From: Permianibacter fluminis
Lineage (GTDB): Bacteria; Pseudomonadota; Gammaproteobacteria; Enterobacterales; Permianibacteraceae
Assembly (NCBI RefSeq): GCF_013179735.1
Contig: NZ_JABMEG010000001.1
Span: 2,480,001 to 2,544,000 of the forward strand
DNA length: 64,000 nucleotides
Reading direction: 5' to 3'
Shown here: one piece after another, positions 7,852 through 16,321 of the stretch
Layout of the letters: each line of letters starts with the position of its first letter
How positions within the stretch are numbered: the stretch's first letter is position 1
Notes under the pieces: model-generated
What the model was told of the DNA's origin: nothing
Databases searched by the model: none
Seen by the model: the letters and a program-made list of their open reading frames with translations, nothing else
Translations under genes and position numbers: made by a program

Positions 7852-8943
7852 CTAACGGGTTTCGGCCGGGCAGTCCGGGCTGCGCGCCAGTTGGGCAATC
7901 AGGCTCAGCAGACGGTCGGCTTCGGCCACGGTCGCCAGATGTTCGTGGCTGGCCGAGGCCTGCCGGCAGTGGCCGGGCAGATTTTGCATCCAGTCGGTGC
8001 CGAGCCGGCGCCAGTCGGCCAGCTTGGCTTTTTCGGCCGGATCGGTGGCGGACTCAATGGCACTGAGCTCGAAATCGGTGTCGTAGCTCCAGACCGGCAC
8101 GGCGGCCGGCCAGGTCAGCGCGGCCGCGTTGCTGACATCGGCGTCATAGCGGGCGGTTTCAGCAAAGCGGGCCAGAATGCGAGCGCGGTCCAGCCGCTGC
8201 TTGGCGACCGCCTCGTAAAACGGCCAGTCCATCTCGGCCTGCAACGCCTCAGGTAGCAGGGCGGCCAGATGGGCTCGTTCTTCGTCATAAAAGCCGTGAG
8301 CGCGGGCGTCGTATTTGCCAGCACTGACGTAAGCGGAGAGCTGCTCGGCGTCTTTGAACGGCGCCGATTGGTCGGCATAAAAACGGATGAGCGCCGGATG
8401 CAGCGCGTCCGGGTCGATCAGCAAGACGGCTCGAACCCGGGTATTGCCGGTTTTCGCCAGCAGCGGCATTACGGCCAGATTGGCGCTGGCAAATGCGATC
8501 ACGACCACGGGCTGCTCTTCGAGCTGTGGCAACAGCAGCGCCAAATCCTCGGCGAAACTGGCATAGCTCGCACCGGCCACGATATCGCTGAAGCCATGAC
8601 CGGCCCGGTCGATGGCATGGACCCGGAACTGCCGGGCCAGCAAGGGTTGCAGCAAGGCAAACCAGCCGCTGTCGGCGTGCCAGTGATCGGTCGGGCCGGA
8701 CAGCAACACAATTGCCGGCTGATTGGCATGGCTACCCAGCGTGCGCACATGCAGGCGGTGGCCGTTGACCTCAAACAAGCGGCTGCCGTTGGGCAGTGTT
8801 GGGCTGGCCGCAGTTGTTGTGGTTGTGACCGTAGAGGTGTCAGTGGTCGTGACCGCAGATGTCGGAGTAGATAACCCGGCTGGCGACGAGCCGGCGCAGG
8901 CGGAAATCACCATCAGGCTGAGCACAAGCAGCAAGCGAGTCAT
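7852..8943 (-). CDS. Lipoprotein alpha/beta hydrolase with an atypical nucleophile elbow
   Basis: A 363-residue lipoprotein: a lipobox at ISAC (Cys16), then a Thr/Ser-rich linker (residues 25-50, mostly T, S and V), then an alpha/beta hydrolase domain. The oxyanion-hole region (LLSGPTDHWHADSGWF) and the strand-turn IDRAGHGFSD are typical. The nucleophile elbow, normally G-x-S-x-G, reads AFASAN, with Phe at the position usually held by a small residue. A candidate His is in SASHEHL near the C-terminus. It is probably anchored in the envelope; the substrate is unknown, and activity is uncertain because of the elbow. The start at 8943 is the only good one. A tandem array lies just upstream. Confidence 0.85.
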   Translation of the reverse strand: MTRLLLVLSLMVISACAGSSPAGLSTPTSAVTTTDTSTVTTTTTAASPTLPNGSRLFEVNGHRLHVRTLGSHANQPAIVLLSGPTDHWHADSGWFALLQPLLARQFRVHAIDRAGHGFSDIVAGASYASFAEDLALLLPQLEEQPVVVIAFASANLAVMPLLAKTGNTRVRAVLLIDPDALHPALIRFYADQSAPFKDAEQLSAYVSAGKYDARAHGFYDEERAHLAALLPEALQAEMDWPFYEAVAKQRLDRARILARFAETARYDADVSNAAALTWPAAVPVWSYDTDFELSAIESATDPAEKAKLADWRRLGTDWMQNLPGHCRQASASHEHLATVAEADRLLSLIAQLARSPDCPAETR

Positions 8944-9311
8944 GGCACATCCTTGTCTTTTGTAGGTCCGGTCTTTTTGTAAGCCCGGTCTGAAGTAAGT
9001 CCGGGGGCAAACAGCAGCGGCGCTTGAAAAAGAGCCTGTCTGCCAGCCAGAGCTTGGCGGACCGGATCGATGGTAACAAGCCGGAATATTGCCCAGCAGT
9101 GGCGGTCAGTTGTCTTGCGTCGCGGCTTTGCAATGCGACGTCGTCATCCAGCGCCGTCATTGGGTATCGCAACGAAAGGGGCGTTATCAAGGCACGCAAA
9201 TCCGGCAGGCCAAGCCTGACCATGGTCCCGGAAAAGCTTTGGCCATTCAGACACTTCCCTTATCATGGCGGCCTGACTGCCGGGCAAGGCGGTAACCGTT
9301 GGAGGGATGGC
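8944..9311. other. Intergenic region between the hydrolase and DUF2066 genes
   Basis: A 368-nt divergent gap. It contains the 8962-9010 tandem array next to the hydrolase start and the GGAGG ribosome binding site of DUF2066 at 9301-9305. An open frame runs through much of it in phase with DUF2066, but it has no family-like sequence, so I treat the gap as non-coding. I see no clear -35/-10 pair. Confidence 0.55.
8962..9010. repeat. Degenerate tandem array, three units of 16-17 nt
   Basis: Units at 8962-8978, 8979-8994 and 8995-9010 share GTAAGyCCGGk. The array sits 19-67 nt before the start codon of the lipoprotein hydrolase, so it lies in its leader. The unit is not related to the other arrays in the window. 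Confidence 0.75.
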
Positions 9312-10466
9312 ATGAACGGCAGTTTGGGTGGCGGGCAGCGGCAAAGGCAGATGACGGTAGGGCGACGGGTGATCAGCAAAATCGCGCTGATGGGACTGGC
9401 GCTGGCCGCACTGCTGTGGCTGCCGATCGCCAGTGCCGTGGATGTCACCGACCTTTATAGCGGTGCCGTACCGGTGCCGGACCAGAGTGAGACCGCGCGC
9501 CAGGATGGCCAGATCGCGGCGCTGCGTCAGGTGCTGGTCAAACTGTCCGGCACGCCTGCCGTACTTGGCTTGGCGCAGGTGCAGGCCAATCTCGGCAAAG
9601 CCGCGTCCTACGCGCAGCGTTATCAATACCAGGTGTTGTCAGCAACGCCGGAGGCGCCGGCCGGTACACCTGATCAGCTGATGCTGCAGGTGACTTTTGA
9701 CGGTCGGGCGCTGGAGCGTTTGCTGCAAGATGCCGCCGCGCCCATCTGGGGAGCACGGCGCCCGCTGACCGTGTTCTGGCTGGCCATTTCGGATGAAAAC
9801 GGCCGTCGCTTGCTTGGCAATGATGATGAGCCCGGCCTGATTCAGGAGTTGCAGTTCGCCAGCCACGCCCGCGGTCTGCCGATGGTGTTGCCGCAGCTGG
9901 ATCTGGAAGAAACCACGCAGATCAATATCAGCGATGTCTGGGGCCGTTTCCTGGAACCGCTGCAAACGTTTTCGTCGCGTTACGGCGCCGAGGCAGTACT
10001 CGCCGGTCGGCTGGAGAAAGTCGGTTCCGACTGGTATGGCGAAATCAGCTTCCAGCAGGGCATAGCGCAAGCGGGCGTGTCATCGCAATCAGTCTTGCGC
10101 AACAGCTTCAGTGGCAAAGCGGCGACTCGCGCCGAGCTGGTGGAAAAAATGACCGCCAATGTCACCGAATTTCTGGCCGGCAAATATGCCGTGGTGCTGG
10201 ATTCGAGCAAGGATTCGGAAGTGCTGGTGCGGGTGCGCAATGTTCGCCGGCTGGAAGACTATGCTCAGCTAAATCAGTTTTTCAGCGGCTTGCAGGCCGT
10301 GCGGCAAGCCGATGTGCGGGAACTGAACGCCGGCAATGTGCTGTTCAGTTTGCGGCTGATTGCCGATCAGTCGGCGCTGCTGCAGGCCACCGCACTCAAT
10401 CCGCGGCTGCAGGCGGTGCCGGGCACGGAATTCAGCTCGGTGCTGGAATACGAATGGCGCCCTTAA
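9312..10466 (+). CDS. DUF2066 domain-containing exported protein
   Basis: A 384-residue protein of the DUF2066 family, conserved next to purM in many gammaproteobacteria; no function is established. It has a signal-like hydrophobic stretch (ISKIALMGLALAALLWLPIA, residues about 19-38) and then VDVTDLYSGAVPVPDQSE, the family's N-terminal signature. Regions such as LRQVLVKLSGTPAV and VTFDGRALERLL follow. The start at 9312 has GGAGG 6 nt upstream; ATG 9351 is an alternative that shortens the n-region. It begins a plus-strand run: DUF2066, CDP-alcohol transferase, PerM permease, hda. Confidence 0.88.
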   Translation: MNGSLGGGQRQRQMTVGRRVISKIALMGLALAALLWLPIASAVDVTDLYSGAVPVPDQSETARQDGQIAALRQVLVKLSGTPAVLGLAQVQANLGKAASYAQRYQYQVLSATPEAPAGTPDQLMLQVTFDGRALERLLQDAAAPIWGARRPLTVFWLAISDENGRRLLGNDDEPGLIQELQFASHARGLPMVLPQLDLEETTQINISDVWGRFLEPLQTFSSRYGAEAVLAGRLEKVGSDWYGEISFQQGIAQAGVSSQSVLRNSFSGKAATRAELVEKMTANVTEFLAGKYAVVLDSSKDSEVLVRVRNVRRLEDYAQLNQFFSGLQAVRQADVRELNAGNVLFSLRLIADQSALLQATALNPRLQAVPGTEFSSVLEYEWRP

Positions 10467-10505
10467 GCCAATGGACTGACAGTCAACCATGTTCCTGATT
10501 TCGCC

Positions 10506-11078
10506 ATGACCGCCTTGCGTCATCTGCCCAATGCCCTGACGGTGCTGCGTTGCCTGCTGACGCTGCCGCTGGCTGTGCAGCTGGCGGAGCGGCACTATGC
10601 CAGTGCGCTCGGCGTGTTTGTCATTGCCGGCGTGACCGATGCGCTCGATGGTTTTCTGGCCAAGCAGTTTCATTGGCAAAGCCGGTTTGGTGCCATTGCC
10701 GATCCGCTGGCGGACAAATTATTGCTGCTGATCGGTTTCGGCATGCTCGGCTATATCGGCGTGCTGCCGTGGTGGTTGTTTTGGCTGGTGCTCGGTCGCG
10801 ACGTGATCATTGTCGGCGGTGGCCTGACTTACCACCTGTTGTTTGGTCCGTATCCGATGCAGCCGACCTTGCTGTCAAAAGCCAATACGCTGCTGCAAAT
10901 TCTGTTGTTGACGCTGGTGCTGCTGAATCTTGGCTGGTCGCCGCTACCAGCGTGGTTGCTGCAAGGCGGGCTGGCACTGATCAGCCTGACCACCCTCGTC
11001 AGTGGCATGGATTACGTTTGGACCTGGGGCCGCCGCTGCGCGGAACAAAACCGTTTGCGCAGGAGAGCAGCAAAATGA
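10506..11078 (+). CDS. CDP-alcohol phosphatidyltransferase family protein (PgsA-like)
   Basis: A 190-residue integral membrane enzyme with about five hydrophobic segments. The CDP-alcohol signature is DALDGFLAKQFHWQSRFGAI followed by ADPLADK, i.e. D..DG..A-K...G...D...D. The usual Arg after Ala is Lys here; the metal-binding aspartates are all present. Family members move a phosphatidyl group from CDP-diacylglycerol to an alcohol, and the closest pattern is PgsA (phosphatidylglycerophosphate synthase). I cannot prove the acceptor alcohol. It overlaps the following permease gene by four bases (ATGA at 11075). Confidence 0.88.
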   Translation: MTALRHLPNALTVLRCLLTLPLAVQLAERHYASALGVFVIAGVTDALDGFLAKQFHWQSRFGAIADPLADKLLLLIGFGMLGYIGVLPWWLFWLVLGRDVIIVGGGLTYHLLFGPYPMQPTLLSKANTLLQILLLTLVLLNLGWSPLPAWLLQGGLALISLTTLVSGMDYVWTWGRRCAEQNRLRRRAAK

Positions 11079-12148
11079 ATTGGCGGCTGTACGGATTACC
11101 ACTGGCCATCGGCCTGACGCTGCTGCTGTTGCTGTGGTTGCTGGCGCCGATGCTGACGCCGTTCATTGTCGCTGCCGCGCTGGCGTATTTTCTCGATCCG
11201 GTGGTCGAGAAACTGCAGAGCTGGAAATGGCCGCGAACTGTCGCCGTGTTGACCGTGTTGCTGCTGGTCGTGCTGGTCTTCACCTTGTTTATCTTGTTGG
11301 TCGTGCCGCTGCTGCAACACGAAATTCGCTTGATTGCCCAACGCCTGCCGGGGGCGATTGGCTGGCTTGAGCGGGTCGCACTGCCGTGGGCGCTGGCCAA
11401 AGCCGGCCGCGCTGACATGACGCTGGATCTGGAATATCTGCGCTCCGTGCTGGGCGATCAGATCCCGCAGGCCGGCACTCTGATCGCACGCGCGCTCAGC
11501 ACGGTCGGCAGTTCGGGGTTGGCGGTATTCGGTTTTATCGCCAACTTGCTGCTGACCCCAGTCATCTTCTTTTACCTGCTGCGCGATTGGCCACTGATCA
11601 AAAACCGCAGTTCGGGCTTGCTGCCGGGGCGCTGGCTTGAGCGGCTGACGCCCTTGCTTGGCGAATGCGACAATGCTCTGGCGGCGTTTGTCCGCGGCCA
11701 GATTCTGGTGATGCTGTCATTGGCCGCGTATTACACGCTCGGTTTGATGGTGGTTGGTCTGGATGTCGCGTTGCTGGTTGGCGTGTTGACCGGCCTTGCC
11801 AGCTTTATTCCGTATCTCGGTTTTACGCTGGGCTTGCTGCTGGCGGTGCTGGCGGCATTGCTGCAATTTTCTGATCCGGCAATGGCGCTGTGGGTGTTGG
11901 CAATATTTGCCGGCGGCCAGGTTTTGGAAGGCGTGGTGCTGCAACCGCTGCTGCTTGGTGATCGGATTGGCTTGCATCCGGTTGCGGTGATTTTTGCCGT
12001 GCTGGCCGGCGGCCAGTTGTTCGGTTTCACCGGTGTGCTGTTGGCCTTGCCGACGGCCGCCGTGATCCTCGTGTTGCTGCGCCATGGTCTTGATTACTAC
12101 CGGCAATCGACTTTTTTTCGCGGTCAGCAATCTGGTGACATCACCTGA
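11075..12148 (+). CDS. AI-2E/PerM-family transporter
   Basis: A 357-residue membrane protein of the AI-2E transporter (PerM/YdiK/TqsA) family. It has an N-terminal hydrophobic pair (PLAIGLTLLLLLWLLAPMLT, FIVAAALAYFLDPVVEKL), a central soluble stretch, then four to five C-terminal membrane segments. These include the family-typical GVLTGLASFIPYLGFTLG and VIFAVLAGGQLFGFTGVLLA. Members export small molecules or act as sodium/proton antiporters; the substrate is not predictable. Its place before hda is conserved in gammaproteobacteria. ATG 11075 overlaps the upstream stop. Confidence 0.9.
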   Translation: MNWRLYGLPLAIGLTLLLLLWLLAPMLTPFIVAAALAYFLDPVVEKLQSWKWPRTVAVLTVLLLVVLVFTLFILLVVPLLQHEIRLIAQRLPGAIGWLERVALPWALAKAGRADMTLDLEYLRSVLGDQIPQAGTLIARALSTVGSSGLAVFGFIANLLLTPVIFFYLLRDWPLIKNRSSGLLPGRWLERLTPLLGECDNALAAFVRGQILVMLSLAAYYTLGLMVVGLDVALLVGVLTGLASFIPYLGFTLGLLLAVLAALLQFSDPAMALWVLAIFAGGQVLEGVVLQPLLLGDRIGLHPVAVIFAVLAGGQLFGFTGVLLALPTAAVILVLLRHGLDYYRQSTFFRGQQSGDIT

Positions 12149-12186
12149 ACGCCGGCGAATCCGATTTCACGACTGATGCCTGTCTG

Positions 12187-12876
12187 ATGCAACAATTGCC
12201 ACTCGGACTCCGGTTGCGTACTGACGCCGGGTTCGACAATTTTCTCGCCGGCGACAATGCCGCCCTGCTGCGTACCCTGCGCGCTTTTGCGGCCGGTGAT
12301 GCGACGTTGCCGGCCTTGTATCTGCACGGTGGCTTTGGTTCCGGTCGCAGTCATCTGCTGAACGCGGTAGCGTCGGAAGCCGATCGCAATGGCGGGCTGG
12401 TTGCCGTGCTGCCGTTGCAGATGAGCGGCTTGTCGCCCGAGGTGTTGGCGGGGTTCGATCAGTGCGAGCTGGTCTGTGTCGACGATGTCGATGCGGTCTG
12501 TCAGCACCGGGACTGGGCCGAGGCCTTGTTCAACCTGTTCAATGCCGTGCGCGATCGGGGCGGTCGCCTGTTGTTTGCAGCGGATCGGCCGCCGACGCTG
12601 CTGAACTGCGCACTACCGGATCTGCAATCGCGACTGGCCAGCATGCTGGTGCTTGCCGTGCAGGAGCTCAGCGACGCCGACAAACAGACGCTATTGATTC
12701 AACGTGGCGAGGAGCGCGGGCTGCGGGTACCGATGGAAGTGGCGCAGTATCTGATGAGCCGGCACTCCCGCGCGGTGGCCGATTTGCTGCAGTTGCTGGA
12801 CCGGCTCGATCACGCCTCGCTGAGCGAGCAGCGCCGATTGACCATTCCGTTTGTCAAACAGGTGCTGGGCGGGTAG
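12187..12876 (+). CDS. hda: DnaA regulatory inactivator Hda
   Basis: A 229-residue DnaA-related AAA+ protein that, bound to the DNA-loaded sliding clamp, stimulates ATP hydrolysis by DnaA and so prevents re-initiation. The clamp-binding motif is at the very N-terminus (QQLPLGL). A P-loop-like segment (LHGGFGSGRSHLLNAV, residues about 47-62), a Walker-B-like stretch (CELVCVDDVDAV) and the C-terminal arginine-finger region (LQSRLASML) follow. The length agrees with E. coli Hda (233). It is followed directly by a perfect terminator hairpin. Confidence 0.95.
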   Translation: MQQLPLGLRLRTDAGFDNFLAGDNAALLRTLRAFAAGDATLPALYLHGGFGSGRSHLLNAVASEADRNGGLVAVLPLQMSGLSPEVLAGFDQCELVCVDDVDAVCQHRDWAEALFNLFNAVRDRGGRLLFAADRPPTLLNCALPDLQSRLASMLVLAVQELSDADKQTLLIQRGEERGLRVPMEVAQYLMSRHSRAVADLLQLLDRLDHASLSEQRRLTIPFVKQVLGG

Positions 12877-12892
12877 CGCCCAATGCAGAGGC

Positions 12893-12922
12893 AAAAAAGG
12901 CGGGGAGACCCCGCCTTTTTTT
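12893..12922. terminator. Bidirectional Rho-independent terminator after hda
   Basis: A GC-rich stem (AGGCGGGG / CCCCGCCT) with loop AGA, flanked by A6 upstream and T7 downstream, serves both hda (plus) and the AhpD-like gene (minus). Confidence 0.95.
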
Positions 12923-12974
12923 GTGCTTTTCGTTCAATGCAGTTGGTTACTGCAACCGACTGACGGCGCCCGGC

Positions 12975-13340
12975 TCAGCCGGCGGTATTCGCGGCGCGTT
13001 CGGCCAGCAGAAAGGCCAGACTTTCATAGGCATGGCGCAGATGCGGAATCACGATCGAGCCGCCGATAATCAGCGCAATATTGAACGCCTCTTCGATTTC
13101 TTCCTTGCTGCAGCCCTGTTGCACACAGGTATCGAGGTGATAGTCGATGCAGTCATTGCAACGCAGCACCATCGAGCCGGTCAGGCCCATCAACTCCTTG
13201 GTACGACGCGACAGCACACCGTCTTCATAGGTGATTTTGTCGAGTGAGAACAGCCGTTTGATGCCGAGATTTTCGGTCTTCAGCACCAGCTCGTTACCGG
13301 CCAGACGGCGGGCACGAAATTCTTCGAAGGGATGTGGCAT
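12975..13340 (-). CDS. Carboxymuconolactone decarboxylase / AhpD-like protein
   Basis: A 121-residue protein of the carboxymuconolactone decarboxylase superfamily. The redox motif CNDCIDYH (CxxC...H) near residues 61-68 is that of AhpD-like alkylhydroperoxidases, and EEIEEAFNIALIIGG is the usual following helix. It probably acts as a small thiol peroxidase or reductant partner; the true electron donor is unknown. ATG 13340 has an AGGTAG-type ribosome binding site. It is convergent with hda. Confidence 0.9.
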   Translation of the reverse strand: MPHPFEEFRARRLAGNELVLKTENLGIKRLFSLDKITYEDGVLSRRTKELMGLTGSMVLRCNDCIDYHLDTCVQQGCSKEEIEEAFNIALIIGGSIVIPHLRHAYESLAFLLAERAANTAG

Positions 13341-13644
13341 GGGGCTACCTATCGCTAAACTTCATTTCGGGGACAGAACCAAAGCCATGATACTACTGCT
13401 GCCCGCTTTGCTGCAGGGCTGCAGCCGGCACGAATTTGCGCGGCGGCGGTCTCAATGGCGGACCGGCAGGTGTCCGGAGGCATTCGTCCCCGGCACGCTG
13501 CTGACCGTCACGTTGGCGGGCAGTTTGTTCCGGCAAGTCAGCTCTGACAATTCGGTACAACTTTCGCCTGTGAGCGAAAGTCCGGGCTGGCAATAATGCC
13601 GCAGCCGTTCGCCTTATACGTTAACCAGAGGAATTACGTTCATC
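13341..13644. other. Intergenic region upstream of lysAC
   Basis: A 304-nt divergent gap. It contains a 69-codon open frame (13387-13596) that would begin MILLLPALLQGCSR, superficially a lipobox. The n-region has no charge, the rest has no recognisable features and no ribosome binding site is seen, so I do not call it a gene. The final 50 nt hold the leader of lysAC. Confidence 0.5.
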
Positions 13645-16227
13645 ATGAGTACCGGTCGTCTTGCTGTCCTGAAGTTTGGTGGCACCAGTGTTGCGAGCGC
13701 GGAAACCGTCCGCCGTATCGCCGACATCGTGGTGGCGCGCCGAAAACAGGGCTTTGACGCCGTGGTCGTGGTGGTGTCGGCGCTGAGCAAGGTTACCGAC
13801 AAGCTGGTTCGCATCAGTCAGGGCGAGCCGGTCGAGCCGCTGCTGGCCGAAATTGACAACCAGCATCTCAAGTTGGCGCAGGCGCTGAATTTGCCGGATG
13901 ACGAATCGGTGCTGCAGAGCTGGCGCCAGGAGCTGAGTCGGATAGCCGCGCTGCGGGCCGGCGCCAGTTTACCGCTGACCCCGGCACAGCAAGCGCAAAT
14001 CCAGAGCGCCGGCGAGTTGATGTCCAGTCGCTTGCTGGCGCAGTTTTTCAGCCGTGAACTGAAAGGCGAGAAGCTGGCTTGTCACTGGCAGGATGCGCGC
14101 GAATGGTTGACCAGTGTGCCGCAGCCACATCGCGGTGAGATCAGCCACTACCTGAATGCCCATTGTGAGCCGGTGCGTAGTGATATCCATCGCGCCAGCG
14201 TGTTCGAGCGCGGTGGCATGACGCTGACTCAGGGCTTCATCGCCCGCAATGGTCGCGACGAAACCGTCATTCTCGGCCGCGGTGGTTCCGACACTTCGGC
14301 GGCTTATCTCGCCGCTTTGCTTGGCGCCGATGTGCTGGAAATCTGGACCGATGTGCCGGGCATGTTTACCGCCAATCCGCGCCAGTATCCGAATGCCAAA
14401 TTGCTGCGCAGCCTCGATTACGACGAAGCGCAGGAGATGGCAACCACCGGCGCCAAAGTTCTGCATCCACGCTGCGTGCGTCCGGCGCGGTTGGCACGCA
14501 TTCCCATCCGCATCGCCCACACCGGTCACCCGGAAATGGAAGGTACCTGGGTGCAGCCGCAGCCAGAAGAGGTGTCGGGCCTGAAAGCTGTGTCGGTGAA
14601 CAAACCGATTACCTTGATCAGTCTGGAAACGCTCGGCATGTGGCAGCAGGTCGGCTTCATGGCCGATCTGTTTGCGGTATTCAAACAACACGGCGTCTCG
14701 GTTGATCTGGTCTCGACTTCGGAAACCAACATCACCGTTACGCTCGATGGTCGTGCCAATGATCTGGCGCCGAACGCGATGCAGGCGCTGCTGGCCGACA
14801 TGAACGAACTCGGCCGGGTGCGGGTGCTGGAAAACTGTGCTGTGGTCACGCTGGTCGGCCGCAACGTACACACGGTTTTGCATCAGCTCGGCGAAGCGCT
14901 GAAAGTGTTCGCCGATTACCCGGTGCATCTGGTCACGCAAGCGGCCTCGGATCTGAATTACTCGTTTGTCATCGATGCCGAGCATGCTGATGAAGTCTGC
15001 GCCCGCCTGCATGAATTTCTGCTCGCTCATGCCCAGCATCCGGCAGTATTCGGCCCGGATTGGCAAAGCCTGTTCGGTAGCACGAGCCGGACCGTGGCGC
15101 CGGCCTGGTGGCGATTGCAGAAGCAGGCGCTGGTCGAGCGGGCGCAAACGCACGCACCGTGTTATGTCTATTCGCTGCCGACCGTGCTAGCACAAGTGTC
15201 GGCGCTGCGTGAACTGAAAGCGATTGATCGGTTGCTGTACGCAATGAAAGCCAACGCCAATCCAGCTGTGTTGCAGACGCTGGCTGCTGCCGGCGTCGAT
15301 CTGGAATGCGTGTCGGTCGGGGAGCTGGATCGGGTCCGGAAAGTGCTACCGGAATTGCCGGCGGATCGCATTTTGTTCACGCCCAATTTCGCCCCGCGCA
15401 CCGAATATGAGACCGCGTTCAGTCGTGGCGTCACGGTGACGCTGGATAACCTGTATCCGCTGCAGCAATGGCCGGAACTGTTTCGTGACCGCAAAGTGTT
15501 GTTGCGGGTCGATACTGGCGTCGGTCAGGGCCACCATGCCCATGTCCGCACCGCCGGGCAGGAGGCCAAGTTCGGCATTCCATTACCGGATCTGGACGAA
15601 GCCCGCCGGTTGTGCGCGGCGCTGAACGTCCGGGTGATTGGTCTGCATGCCCATACTGGCAGCGGCATTTTTGATCGCGACAACTGGCGCCATAATGCCG
15701 ACACCTTGATGCGTGCCGCCAGCCAGTTTCCGGATATCGAAGTGCTCAATCTGGGCGGCGGTCTTGGCGTGCCGTATGAAGACAGTCAGGCCGCGCTGGA
15801 TCTGGCTGCGGTCAATGCCGGTTTGCAAGCATTCAAAGCCGAGCATCCGCAGATTCGATTGTGGCTGGAGCCGGGGCGTTATCTGGTCGCACACGCCGGG
15901 GTGTTGTTGGCGCGTGTCACGCAGATCAAGGGCAAAGGCAGCCGCATGTATGTCGGGGTCGAAACCGGGATGAATTCACTGCTGCGGCCAGCTTTGTATG
16001 GCGCTTGTCACCGCATCGTCAACCTGTCACGGCTCGAAGCCGAACCGGCCTGGCTTGCGACCATCGTGGGCCCGATTTGCGAAACCGGCGACAAGCTTGG
16101 CGAAGCGGTGTTACCGGTCACACAAGAGGGCGATGTGCTGCTCATCGCGGAGGCGGGCGCCTACGGACATGTCATGAGCTCGCACTACAATCTGCGGGCG
16201 CCGGCGCAGGAACTCATTCTCGACTGA
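13645..16227 (+). CDS. lysAC: Bifunctional aspartate kinase / diaminopimelate decarboxylase
   Basis: An 860-residue fusion joining the first and last dedicated enzymes of lysine synthesis. Residues 1-460 are aspartokinase: the KFGGTS phosphate loop (about 10-15), VILGRGGSDTSAA, WTDVPGMFTANPR, then ACT-type regulatory segments (VGFMADLFAVFKQHGVSVDL, SETNITVTLD). Residues 490-860 are a fold-III PLP decarboxylase of LysA type: Lys about 535 in YAMKANANP binds PLP, with GLHAHTGSG, NLGGGLGVPY, EPGRYLVAHAG and the active-site Cys in GPICETGD. Such fusions are known in Xanthomonadales. Feedback by lysine through the ACT domains would set flux at entry; the fused decarboxylase could couple both ends. 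asd is about 1 kb downstream. Confidence 0.96.
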   Translation: MSTGRLAVLKFGGTSVASAETVRRIADIVVARRKQGFDAVVVVVSALSKVTDKLVRISQGEPVEPLLAEIDNQHLKLAQALNLPDDESVLQSWRQELSRIAALRAGASLPLTPAQQAQIQSAGELMSSRLLAQFFSRELKGEKLACHWQDAREWLTSVPQPHRGEISHYLNAHCEPVRSDIHRASVFERGGMTLTQGFIARNGRDETVILGRGGSDTSAAYLAALLGADVLEIWTDVPGMFTANPRQYPNAKLLRSLDYDEAQEMATTGAKVLHPRCVRPARLARIPIRIAHTGHPEMEGTWVQPQPEEVSGLKAVSVNKPITLISLETLGMWQQVGFMADLFAVFKQHGVSVDLVSTSETNITVTLDGRANDLAPNAMQALLADMNELGRVRVLENCAVVTLVGRNVHTVLHQLGEALKVFADYPVHLVTQAASDLNYSFVIDAEHADEVCARLHEFLLAHAQHPAVFGPDWQSLFGSTSRTVAPAWWRLQKQALVERAQTHAPCYVYSLPTVLAQVSALRELKAIDRLLYAMKANANPAVLQTLAAAGVDLECVSVGELDRVRKVLPELPADRILFTPNFAPRTEYETAFSRGVTVTLDNLYPLQQWPELFRDRKVLLRVDTGVGQGHHAHVRTAGQEAKFGIPLPDLDEARRLCAALNVRVIGLHAHTGSGIFDRDNWRHNADTLMRAASQFPDIEVLNLGGGLGVPYEDSQAALDLAAVNAGLQAFKAEHPQIRLWLEPGRYLVAHAGVLLARVTQIKGKGSRMYVGVETGMNSLLRPALYGACHRIVNLSRLEAEPAWLATIVGPICETGDKLGEAVLPVTQEGDVLLIAEAGAYGHVMSSHYNLRAPAQELILD

Positions 16228-16321
16228 TCGGCAACGACCGCGAAAACGGCATTGGCTTGCTGCGACTCGCTGAAACCGCTAAGGTCGGCGTCACCCATAG
16301 GATGGTGGTGCCGACCCGGTC

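Noticed and set aside
13387-13596. Possible small lipoprotein (MILLLPALLQGC...)
   Set aside because: Uncharged n-region, no ribosome binding site, no conserved-looking mature part; probably chance.
13969-15153. A 394-codon minus-strand open frame
   Set aside because: Shadow of lysAC; rich in His, Arg and Gln as expected from the complement of its codons.
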